This document shows, one piece after another, positions 1 through 5,373 of a DNA stretch of 5,373 bases (positions are counted from its first letter, which is position 1; every line of letters begins with the position of its first letter). The stretch is taken from NCBI GenBank assembly GCA_023151145.1, contig JAKLJM010000177.1, positions 1-5,373 of the forward strand. Reading direction: 5' to 3'. The notes below the pieces were generated by a model that saw nothing but the letters and a program-made list of their open reading frames with translations, was not told the origin of the DNA and did no database searches. The position numbers and the translations under genes were made by a program. The stretch comes from Bacteriovoracaceae bacterium (GTDB lineage Bacteria > Bdellovibrionota > Bacteriovoracia > Bacteriovoracales > Bacteriovoracaceae).

Positions 1-2728
1 CAATCATTAAGCCAAATTGTTCTGGGAAAGCTACGGTTGGAGCATGGAGACCAAAATCTAAAAATAATTTTCCGATCTTGGCGATAGCTTGAGCTTTTGG
101 AGTTCCAGCTTTTTCAATTTTCTCAAACGTCTCTTTTGAAATGGTAAGAATGAATTCGTGCATACGTGGTACTTCATTACAGTTTTCTGGTAACGAAGGA
201 TAAGTTGTTTTTAATTTTTCAAATAAATACTTGGCCGAAAGCACCGCCACGGCGGCCATGGTTCTTGTGCCTTCTGAACCTAGGGATTTAATATAAGTAT
301 ATGCACGAATTTTATGAGCAAAGTTTCCATAATGACGGTGAAAGAAACCAATACTTTTTGGCGCTTTTACGGCCTTAAACTGACCATTATGATTTTCAAT
401 TTGGAAGCCTGGAAGGTAAGGAATGAGTCTTTCTGAAACGGCGACCATACCGTCGCCTGGACCACCGCCTCCGTGAGGGATTGTCCAAGTTTTATGAAGA
501 TTATTATGAACAGCATCTACGCCCATTTTGTTGAGATCAATCCAACCAGCAATTGCGTTCATATTGGCGCCGTCCATATAAACTAGTCCACCAACATTAT
601 GAATGAGATCACTCATTTTTTTGAAATCTTCTTCAAAAACTCCTGAAGTGTTCGGGTTTGTAACCATAACACCCGCTATTCTTTTTCCATGTTTTTGAAC
701 TTCATCACTTAATTGTTGAAAATTGATTTGCCCTTTTTCATTTGCTTCAATGGTCACAATTCCATATTGAACGCCATCCACAGTTTTTGTCTCATATCCA
801 GCGTAGGTGGCCGTGGCAGGATTTGTTCCGTGGGCCGAACGAGGGATAAGAAGAATTCTTCTTTGAGCTTCTTCGCCGCGATCACGGTGGTAAGCTTGGA
901 AGAGTTTTAATCCTACTAATTCTCCTTGAGCACCGGCCACTGGTTCTGTGGTTACACCAGGAAGACCTGTTATTGACTTAAACATTTCTTGAATGTTCCA
1001 AAGAATTTCTAAACACCCTTGTGCGTCTTCTAAAGGAGCTTGCGGGTGAATATCTGTAAAGCCTGGAAGCGAAGCCGCCCAATCATTGATATGGGGATTA
1101 TACTTCATCGTACATGATCCTAAAGGATAAATATTATCGTCAGGACTTACGTTTTGATCAGCGAGCTTTTTATAAAAAGCTTTAATCTCTTCTTCTGAAT
1201 AGTTTGGTAAACCAACCGCAGTATGACGTAAAAATGTTTCAGGAATTTCTGGTAGATCCTCATCATTTTCTTCAGCTTCAAAAGTATCCGTGAAAAATTG
1301 TTGAAGTAGATCAAGTTGTTCATCAGTGTGAATATCAAAGAAAGATAGAAGAAGAAGATTTCTTCCATCATTAATTCTCGTTGTAACATCCACACCTAAA
1401 TGAAGACCGCTCAGGCGAGCTTTTTCAATAAGTGATTGAGTTGTTACCGGAATTTCTAATGTAAATTCATTATAAAAAGGAGTGAAAGGGAAAGCTAGCT
1501 TTACGCCTTTAAACTGCGTAAGTGTTCTACACATCTGTAGCGCGTAGTCTCTGGCGATAAGTTGAGATTCTTTCATCCCTTCTTCACCGCGCGCGAGGAT
1601 ACTTGCTCCCGCAAGAGTGGCGACAAAAGATTGGTTGGAGCAAATATTAGAGGTCGCTTTCTCTCGACGGATATGCTGTTCTCTGGTTGAAAGAACCATA
1701 CAAAGAGATTCTTTTCCAGAAACGTCTTGTGCTTTTCCGACGAATCTTCCTGCTGTTTGACGGATATCGTTTTTATTTTTGTCGTTAAAACGAATTCCAA
1801 AAATTCCAAGGCCCGGGCCTCCAAAGTTTGGAGCAATGGCTAAGTGTTGTCCTTCTCCGACGATCATGTTGGCACCATTTTTTTGTGTTCCAAAATCTGT
1901 TGGAGGAAGTAAGCCTTCATTGGCCAAAAGCATAGGATCAATGACTGCGATTGATTGAATTTTATTTTGTTCACAAAAATCAGTCAGAGCATGAACGTCT
2001 TCAAGGTTACCAAAGTTATTCACTTGTGGATAAACAAAACAAGCAACCTTTGTTCCATACTTTGCATGAAGTTCTACAGCTTTATCATAATCGATAAGAC
2101 CGGTTTTCTTATCAACAGGCACAGTGATGATTGAAAGTCCTGTTTCAACGGCCAAAGTTTTTAGTACTTCAATATCTTGAGGATATAGAGTCTCAGCAAC
2201 AAGGGCCACTGATGAGTCTTTTACAAGTCTTACGGCCGTATTGATGGCTTCAAACATTGTCGTTGACCGGTCGTAAAAAGAAGCGTTGATAGCTTCAAAA
2301 CCAGTTAGCATTGAAAGAGTAGAAGAGTATACCCAAAGTGTATGTAGCGTTCCCTGTGATCTTTCTGGTTGGTAGGGAGTGTAGGCCGTTGTGAGTCCGC
2401 GTAGAGCAGAAATATAAGGAACCACACCTGTTACTTTATAGTTTTTTAATCCATCACCAATAAATGAAGGCTTAACGGCATTTTTCTTAGAAAGCGAATC
2501 CATATGATTGATGAGTTCGTTGTAAGGAAGGGCTTCGGTGACAAAAGGAGCTTTGTCAAAATGCATTGAAGAGTCAATGTGTGCATAGAGATCTTTAAAA
2601 TCTTTTGCCTTAATTGTATTCATCATTTCTTTAATTTCAGTATCAGTTGCGGAAATGTAATATTTCGTTAATTCTCTGGGAAGTTTTGTGGGGTCAAAAT
2701 CTAATTTATGAAAGTTTGAATTTTCCAT
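1..2728 (-). CDS. gcvP: Glycine dehydrogenase (decarboxylating), P-protein of the glycine cleavage system; C-terminus cut by window edge
   Basis: This is the PLP-dependent P-protein, which decarboxylates glycine and passes the aminomethyl group to the lipoyl arm of GcvH in the cytoplasm. The frame is open from ATG 2728 to base 1 (909 codons), and motifs from both halves fall in one frame, so no frameshift is seen. N-terminal half: YTPYQPERSQG at 116-126, GEGQHLAIAPNFGGPGLG at 291-308, REQHIRREKATSNIC at 349-363. An acidic linker lies at about 484-496. C-terminal half: YPLGSCTMKYNP at 534-545, SAHGTNP at 631-637, and NNLHKTW followed by HGGGGPG, with K746 as the expected PLP lysine. Compared with a usual length of about 950-960, some 50 residues are missing to the left. 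The start is well supported: an in-frame TAG lies at 2740-2738 and an AGG Shine-Dalgarno sits four bases upstream of the ATG. Several motifs (CTMKYNP, VTNPNTSGVFEED) read like two-subunit GcvPA/GcvPB rather than the classical single-chain enzyme. gcvT and gcvH are not visible here. Confidence 0.97.
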   Translation of the reverse strand, partial: MENSNFHKLDFDPTKLPRELTKYYISATDTEIKEMMNTIKAKDFKDLYAHIDSSMHFDKAPFVTEALPYNELINHMDSLSKKNAVKPSFIGDGLKNYKVTGVVPYISALRGLTTAYTPYQPERSQGTLHTLWVYSSTLSMLTGFEAINASFYDRSTTMFEAINTAVRLVKDSSVALVAETLYPQDIEVLKTLAVETGLSIITVPVDKKTGLIDYDKAVELHAKYGTKVACFVYPQVNNFGNLEDVHALTDFCEQNKIQSIAVIDPMLLANEGLLPPTDFGTQKNGANMIVGEGQHLAIAPNFGGPGLGIFGIRFNDKNKNDIRQTAGRFVGKAQDVSGKESLCMVLSTREQHIRREKATSNICSNQSFVATLAGASILARGEEGMKESQLIARDYALQMCRTLTQFKGVKLAFPFTPFYNEFTLEIPVTTQSLIEKARLSGLHLGVDVTTRINDGRNLLLLSFFDIHTDEQLDLLQQFFTDTFEAEENDEDLPEIPETFLRHTAVGLPNYSEEEIKAFYKKLADQNVSPDDNIYPLGSCTMKYNPHINDWAASLPGFTDIHPQAPLEDAQGCLEILWNIQEMFKSITGLPGVTTEPVAGAQGELVGLKLFQAYHRDRGEEAQRRILLIPRSAHGTNPATATYAGYETKTVDGVQYGIVTIEANEKGQINFQQLSDEVQKHGKRIAGVMVTNPNTSGVFEEDFKKMSDLIHNVGGLVYMDGANMNAIAGWIDLNKMGVDAVHNNLHKTWTIPHGGGGPGDGMVAVSERLIPYLPGFQIENHNGQFKAVKAPKSIGFFHRHYGNFAHKIRAYTYIKSLGSEGTRTMAAVAVLSAKYLFEKLKTTYPSLPENCNEVPRMHEFILTISKETFEKIEKAGTPKAQAIAKIGKLFLDFGLHAPTVAFPEQFGLMI

Positions 2729-2732
2729 GTTA

Positions 2733-2739
2733 CCTGCCT
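2733..2739 (-). promoter_or_regulatory. Ribosome binding site of gcvP
   Basis: On the minus strand the sequence AGGCAGG precedes the ATG at 2728, with its final AGG four bases from the start codon. Because an in-frame stop (TAG, 2740-2738) overlaps it, no longer version of the protein is possible, which fixes the start. Confidence 0.75.
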
Positions 2740-2749
2740 ATTTCTCTCT

Positions 2750-2763
2750 GATCACGAATGATC
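2750..2763 (-). other. Small hairpin in the gcvP leader, UUCG loop on the transcribed strand
   Basis: The plus strand reads GATCA-CGAA-TGATC, a perfect 5-bp stem with a four-base loop. In gcvP mRNA the loop would be UUCG. The hairpin ends about ten bases upstream of the Shine-Dalgarno. A five-bp AU-rich stem is weak, so the structure may be incidental. Its place in the leader would suit a modest effect on translation or mRNA stability. No glycine riboswitch core is recognisable around it. Confidence 0.35.
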
Positions 2764-2766
2764 TGT

Positions 2767-2878
2767 GCTGTTGTCATTTATTAACATCTAACTCCAAAAT
2801 TTAGCTTCTGTCAGCGAGAAAAAGATGATTTTTCGCTGGGTGAAGCATTGTCTCACGAGAATATTTATTAACAACAGC
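2767..2878. repeat. Pair of inverted 16-base operator-like sites
   Basis: GCTGTTGT at 2767-2774 is matched by its exact reverse complement ACAACAGC at 2871-2878. Extending inward to 16 bases (2767-2782 and 2863-2878), the two sites agree at 12 of 16 positions, with GCTGTTGT followed by an AT-rich half. Their centres are 96 bases apart, about nine helical turns. Each also carries the direct 11-mer ATTTATTAACA (2776-2786 and 2863-2873). They could be binding sites for a regulator of the divergent promoters. This is inferred from symmetry and position only; no regulator is known. Confidence 0.35.
2804..2846. repeat. Composite inverted repeat (hairpin) in the divergent promoter region
   Basis: Two stem segments share the same centre. 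GCTTC (2804-2808) pairs with GAAGC (2842-2846). CAGCGA (2812-2817) pairs with TCGCTG (2833-2838), extended by four A-T pairs (2819-2822 with 2829-2832) after a single bulged G. A 3-by-3 internal loop separates the two segments, and a six-base loop closes the hairpin. No T tract follows directly on either strand, so it does not look like an intrinsic terminator. It could be an operator, an RNA structure in the gcvP leader if transcription starts upstream of it, or a small repeat element. Confidence 0.45.
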
Positions 2879-2905
2879 TTAGAATTGACATAAACTGAGA
2901 TTCTT

Positions 2906-3745
2906 ATGACTCTATTGAACCAAAAAACTATCAAAATTTATCTCAATGATCTTCGAAATTATGATTTTGAGAAAGAACTTATTCAAGATAAAGTTACAGA
3001 GTATTTTCCTCAATATTTTCAATCTTCATTACAGTTTATTAAGGCCCCCAATGTTAGTGTTACTCGCGGAAAATTGGTGGGCTTGGAATTGTCGTGCATT
3101 GATACTATCGTGCTTTTTTTCGATGGGGTGGCCCTTTGGTTAGTGGGCAAAGATCAAGAAGCCATGTCGGTGGACCTAGATGAGATAGCGCGCACTCTTA
3201 AAATTCATCAAAAAGGTGTAGATCCTTTGTTACGTGCGCTTGGGGCCAAAGAAAGTCAGCTTCGGGTGTTTGATTTTACCGCTGGCACATTGCGCGATTC
3301 TATTCATATGATCAAACTAGGGCACCGTGTAACCGCATTTGAAAGACATCCAGTTATTTTTGGCCTTTTACAAAATGGATTGGAGCGTTCGAGTTTTAGA
3401 CAAATGATTCACTTAAATTTTGGAGAAGCTAAAAATTTTACATTCGAAGATTCCTTGCGTCCTGATATTGTTTATTATGATCCAATGTTTGATGGGCATG
3501 AAGAAAAAAGTGCAAAATCTAGAAAAGAGATGGAACTTTTTCATCAGCTCTTTTTATTTTTACCACTTGAAGCGGAGTATTTAGTGGATGCGAAAAAGCT
3601 GGAGGAAAAAATCACTTTAGATTTTGCTCTTTCACTGGCAAAAAAAAGAGTCATTGTAAAACGAACGCCCAAGGCAGAAAGTTTGAAACCTCCCACATTT
3701 CAAATGACCACCAAAGCAGTGCGCTTTGATGTCTATCAATTATAA
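2906..3745 (+). CDS. rsmJ: 16S rRNA (guanine1516-N2)-methyltransferase, RsmJ family
   Basis: The 279-residue protein matches the RsmJ family, SAM-dependent enzymes that methylate N2 of G1516 in 16S rRNA of the small ribosomal subunit. Visible signatures are the SAM-binding motif I DFTAGTLRD at 123-131, the acidic strand end AFERHP with E146, the catalytic-type YYDPMF at 190-195 followed by KSA (201-203) and KEM (207-209), and a C-terminal KKRVIVKRTP (246-255) ending in RFDVY (273-277), as in E. coli RsmJ. The first 100 residues are more divergent and make it somewhat longer than the roughly 250 residues of the E. coli protein. Motif I is unusual: the family's usual DATAGLGRD has its second glycine replaced by leucine. 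The ATG at 2906 has a weak GAG Shine-Dalgarno (2897-2899) six bases upstream. The S66 peptidase gene follows 13 bases after the stop, suggesting one transcript. A general class I methyltransferase of unknown target is the alternative. Confidence 0.88.
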   Translation: MTLLNQKTIKIYLNDLRNYDFEKELIQDKVTEYFPQYFQSSLQFIKAPNVSVTRGKLVGLELSCIDTIVLFFDGVALWLVGKDQEAMSVDLDEIARTLKIHQKGVDPLLRALGAKESQLRVFDFTAGTLRDSIHMIKLGHRVTAFERHPVIFGLLQNGLERSSFRQMIHLNFGEAKNFTFEDSLRPDIVYYDPMFDGHEEKSAKSRKEMELFHQLFLFLPLEAEYLVDAKKLEEKITLDFALSLAKKRVIVKRTPKAESLKPPTFQMTTKAVRFDVYQL

Positions 3746-3748
3746 TTT

Positions 3749-3751
3749 AGG
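3749..3751 (+). promoter_or_regulatory. Ribosome binding site deciding the start of the S66 peptidase
   Basis: AGG at 3749-3751 lies seven bases before ATG 3759. The earlier in-frame candidates TTG 3726 and ATG 3729 have no purine-rich site upstream and would overlap the end of rsmJ. ATG 3759 is therefore preferred. Confidence 0.6.
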
Positions 3752-3758
3752 TATAGCT

Positions 3759-4700
3759 ATGAAAAAATCGGCCAAAACCATTAGACCATTTACGTTACCA
3801 AAGCTTCCTTTAGTAAAAGGGGATTTAGTCGAAGTGATTTCTCCCGGAAGTCGAACGACTCAAGAAGTAGAAGCCGTGGGATTAAAGGCCTTAAATAAAT
3901 GGGGCCTAATTCCTCGCGTATGGAGTGACCCGACCGTGAGCTTTCATCCGTTTCACTCGAGTGATGATGATTTTAGATTTTTTGCACTAAAGTCTGCTCT
4001 TTTTACCACTGATTCAAAAATCATTTGGTGTGAAAGAGGCGGATATGGCTCAATTCGTTTACTCGAACAACTTCGCAGCCTAAAAAAACCAAAAGTTCAA
4101 AAATTGTTTTTGGGTTTTAGTGACATCACTACAATACATTTATTTTTAACTCAAGAATGGGGTTGGAAAACTCTTCATGCTCCTGTTGTCGCAAGTTTTG
4201 CCCAAAAAAGTTTGGCAAAAAAAGATTTAACGGAATTAAAAACCTTTCTGTTTTCCTCAGAAAAATATTCTTGGTTATCAAAAATCAAACCTATGAATTT
4301 TCGAGCTTTAAATGAAAAATCTGTGATTAAAGGAAAAATGTCTGGCGGAAATTTATCTGTGATCCAAACCACGCTTGGGACAAAACTCCATATTCAAACC
4401 AAAGGAAAAATACTTTTTCTAGAAGATGTTGGTGAAAGAGGTTACCGGATTGATCGCATGCTTTCGCATTTAAAAGAAGCCGGAGTATTTAAGGGCGTAA
4501 AGGCCGTTGTCTTTGGGGAGTTTAGTGATGGAAAAGAGCCTGACGGAGAAAGTTTTGTTACTTATGCCTTACAGCGTTTTGCCAATGAAAGTTCTTTTCC
4601 AGTCTTTAAGTCCAATGAGTTTGGCCATGGAAAAAGAAATAGGTTTTTAGTCATGAATCATGAATATCTCATTGAAAAAAATGTCTTAAATATGATTTAA
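3759..4700 (+). CDS. ldcA: LD-carboxypeptidase, peptidase family S66 (LdcA-like)
   Basis: This 313-residue protein belongs to serine peptidase family S66. LdcA members cut the terminal D-alanine from murein tetrapeptides in the cytoplasm during peptidoglycan recycling. The expected Ser-Glu-His triad is present: S121 in GFSDIT (119-124), E222 in FLEDVGE (220-226) and H290 in FGHG (288-291). Other family marks are VEVISPGS near the N-terminus (24-31), ERGGYGSIRLL (92-102), MSGGNLSVIQTTLGT (194-208) and YRIDRML (229-235). Length is normal for the family and there is no signal peptide or membrane segment, fitting a cytoplasmic enzyme. I chose ATG 3759, with an AGG seven bases upstream; a TTG/ATG start at 3726/3729 would add 10 or 11 residues without family support. 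It follows rsmJ by 13 bases and probably shares its transcript, ending at the hairpins after 4706. Some S66 proteins have other roles, such as microcin C immunity (MccF), so the exact substrate is not certain. Confidence 0.92.
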   Translation: MKKSAKTIRPFTLPKLPLVKGDLVEVISPGSRTTQEVEAVGLKALNKWGLIPRVWSDPTVSFHPFHSSDDDFRFFALKSALFTTDSKIIWCERGGYGSIRLLEQLRSLKKPKVQKLFLGFSDITTIHLFLTQEWGWKTLHAPVVASFAQKSLAKKDLTELKTFLFSSEKYSWLSKIKPMNFRALNEKSVIKGKMSGGNLSVIQTTLGTKLHIQTKGKILFLEDVGERGYRIDRMLSHLKEAGVFKGVKAVVFGEFSDGKEPDGESFVTYALQRFANESSFPVFKSNEFGHGKRNRFLVMNHEYLIEKNVLNMI

Positions 4701-4705
4701 TAACT

Positions 4706-4723
4706 GCCCCACTTGAGTGGGGC
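4706..4723. terminator. GC-rich hairpin after the S66 peptidase
   Basis: GCCCCAC (4706-4712), loop TTGA, GTGGGGC (4717-4723) form a perfect 7-bp GC-rich stem, starting six bases after the stop codon. On the plus strand it is followed only by TAGATTT, and on the minus strand by AGTTATT, so the T tract is poor in both directions. It is placed to end transcription of rsmJ-ldcA, possibly together with the second hairpin downstream, and may also act on the converging transposase transcript. Confidence 0.65.
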
Positions 4724-4728
4724 TAGAT

Positions 4729-4762
4729 TTAAGAAGTAATCTGCTTGTGAGTTACTTCTTAA
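4729..4762 (+). terminator. Second hairpin followed by a T-rich stretch
   Basis: TTAAGAAGTAA (4729-4739) is an exact inverted repeat of TTACTTCTTAA (4752-4762), an 11-bp perfect stem with a 12-base loop. On the plus strand a T-rich run (about 4765-4791) follows, so it is best read as the main or back-up terminator of the rsmJ-ldcA transcript. The stem is AT-rich and the T-rich run begins a few bases late, so efficiency is uncertain. It lies between two converging genes and could also serve the minus strand or mark the end of the insertion element. Confidence 0.55.
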
Positions 4763-4791
4763 CATTTAATTTTTCTTTTCTCGTTTTATTT

Positions 4792-5373
4792 CTAAATTTT
4801 CTTACATCTTTTAACGTTCAGTCGAAGCTCTTCATTAAAGTAATCGATAAAAATATCCACGTGGTCTTGCAAAGAAGCTTGAGTCTTAGAGGTGTTCCAA
4901 GATCTTCGAAAAAGGCGATTCATATTCGCTCTAAACATCGCCAAAATTTGATTTATTTGAAAGAGCGGATCAAACGCACGTTGCTTCATTTCACCAAAGC
5001 CCGCCACCGTCGCTCTCTCTCCTTTATGTGTAAGATGTTTTGCCTGCGGATAGTTTTTTAAAATGATTCCAGGATACTTTTTGTGCTCGTCAGTTTTAAA
5101 AAGGCAATTGCTCGCAATGTTTTCACGAAGTTCAAATAACAATCGGTCTAAGGTTTTGGGGTGCAAATTTTGACGACGTCCATATTTTCTCTTTGAGATT
5201 TCAGCAATTTTCCCGAACGCTGGAATTTCTGCGACTCGCGCACCTAAAATTAGGCGTTGATTAGGATCGATCACGACAGAAATGGAAACAGGTTTAAGTT
5301 TTGTATGAATTGAAGCGATGAGGTCATCAAATTGGATTTCAGAAATTTGATTTTCCTTCATTTTTTGAAGTAA
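4792..5373 (-). CDS. Transposase, DDE type (IS1-like/IS1595-like), N-terminus beyond the window
   Basis: The frame is open from the right edge to the TAG at 4794-4792, giving 193 residues. The first ATG (5361) sits in what looks like the linker before the catalytic domain, and four more codons (LLQK) are open upstream, so the true start and a probable N-terminal zinc-binding or helix-turn-helix domain lie outside. Counting from M at 5361, the catalytic-type region starts with QFDDLIASIHTKLKP (D12 or D13), continues with FKTDEHKKYP (D91) and GFGEMKQRAFDPLFQIN (E124), and ends in the basic helix NRLFRRSW (148-155). These are plausible D, D, E residues of a DDE transposase, and the ending resembles transposases I recall from Bdellovibrio-type genomes and IS1-like families. 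The exact family is not established. The reading frame is intact to its stop, so it may be a functional copy. Terminal inverted repeats cannot be tested because the other end is outside. Confidence 0.72.
   Translation of the reverse strand, partial: LLQKMKENQISEIQFDDLIASIHTKLKPVSISVVIDPNQRLILGARVAEIPAFGKIAEISKRKYGRRQNLHPKTLDRLLFELRENIASNCLFKTDEHKKYPGIILKNYPQAKHLTHKGERATVAGFGEMKQRAFDPLFQINQILAMFRANMNRLFRRSWNTSKTQASLQDHVDIFIDYFNEELRLNVKRCKKI

Larger units (their letters stand above)
2729..2905. promoter_or_regulatory. Divergent intergenic region between gcvP and rsmJ
   Basis: These 177 bases separate the divergent starts of gcvP and rsmJ, so both promoters should lie here. No sigma-70 pair with good -35 and -10 boxes at the right spacing stands out on either strand. 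The best plus-strand candidate, TTGTCA at 2771-2776 with CAAAAT at 2795-2800 (18-base spacer), is weak. The region is instead marked by symmetry, listed separately: a pair of inverted 16-base sites and a central hairpin. Confidence 0.6.

Noticed and set aside
713..910. Plus-strand open frame of 65 codons inside gcvP
   Set aside because: It lies opposite the well-supported gcvP frame, has no family resemblance and is a shadow of it.
1147..1395. Minus-strand 82-codon frame inside gcvP
   Set aside because: It is in another frame of the same strand as gcvP and overlaps the acidic linker region. The gcvP frame itself is continuous with strong motifs on both sides, so this is not evidence of a frameshift.
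1573..1836. Minus-strand 87-codon frame inside gcvP
   Set aside because: It overlaps the highly conserved GEGQHLAI to REQHIRREKATSNIC region of gcvP in another frame and is a shadow.
2885..2890. Perfect TTGACA box upstream of rsmJ
   Set aside because: It lies only 15 bases before the start codon. A -10 box at normal spacing would fall inside the coding sequence, and none is seen there (GACTCT at 17 bases).
2729..2905. Glycine riboswitch in the gcvP leader
   Set aside because: I looked on the minus strand for the conserved tandem aptamer core and its paired GGAGAG-like ends. The leader is short and shows only scattered purine runs and the small hairpins described.
2946..3143. Plus-strand 65-codon frame inside the rsmJ N-terminal part
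   Set aside because: It could have hinted at a frameshift because the RsmJ N-terminus is divergent, but the main frame is open throughout and the shadow carries no recognisable motif.
3640..3647. A8 run in rsmJ as a possible slippage or phase-variation site
   Set aside because: The frame is intact across it, the run is coding for A-K-K-R within a conserved family motif, and such runs are common in AT-rich DNA.
4175..4372. Minus-strand 65-codon frame opposite the S66 peptidase
   Set aside because: It is antisense to a gene with a full catalytic triad and has no protein-family features.
4717..5061. Plus-strand 114-codon frame starting in the hairpin region
   Set aside because: It begins inside the terminator hairpins and then runs antisense to the transposase frame, which has the recognisable family motifs.

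Overview
The window is AT-rich, densely coding bacterial DNA and carries four genes. On the minus strand there is glycine dehydrogenase (gcvP), which runs off the left edge. On the plus strand there is a two-gene unit, an RsmJ-type 16S rRNA guanine-N2 methyltransferase followed by an LD-carboxypeptidase of peptidase family S66. On the minus strand at the right edge there is a transposase-like gene whose N-terminus lies outside the window. The gene content and remembered similarity of the transposase and RsmJ to homologues in Bdellovibrio/Bacteriovorax-type bacteria suggest a low-GC member of the Bdellovibrionota. This is an inference from memory, not a search result.

Layout: 1-2728 (minus) is gcvP, missing roughly its last 50 residues. 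2729-2905 is a divergent intergenic region holding the gcvP leader and the rsmJ upstream region. It is rich in symmetry: a central two-segment hairpin, an outer pair of inverted operator-like sites, and a small hairpin just upstream of the gcvP ribosome binding site. 2906-3745 is rsmJ and 3759-4700 is the S66 carboxypeptidase, separated by 13 bases and probably co-transcribed. 4701-4791 is a convergent intergenic region with two consecutive perfect hairpins and a T-rich stretch. 4792-5373 is the partial transposase.

Functionally, gcvP is central one-carbon metabolism (glycine cleavage P-protein), rsmJ is ribosome modification, and the S66 enzyme is cytoplasmic murein-peptide recycling. No pathway links all of them. 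The gcvT and gcvH partners are not in the window. The most distinctive points are the gcvP sequence, which reads like the two-subunit GcvPA and GcvPB proteins fused by an acidic linker, and the symmetric divergent promoter region. I found no convincing evidence for a wholly new system such as a defence island, CRISPR array or toxin-antitoxin pair.
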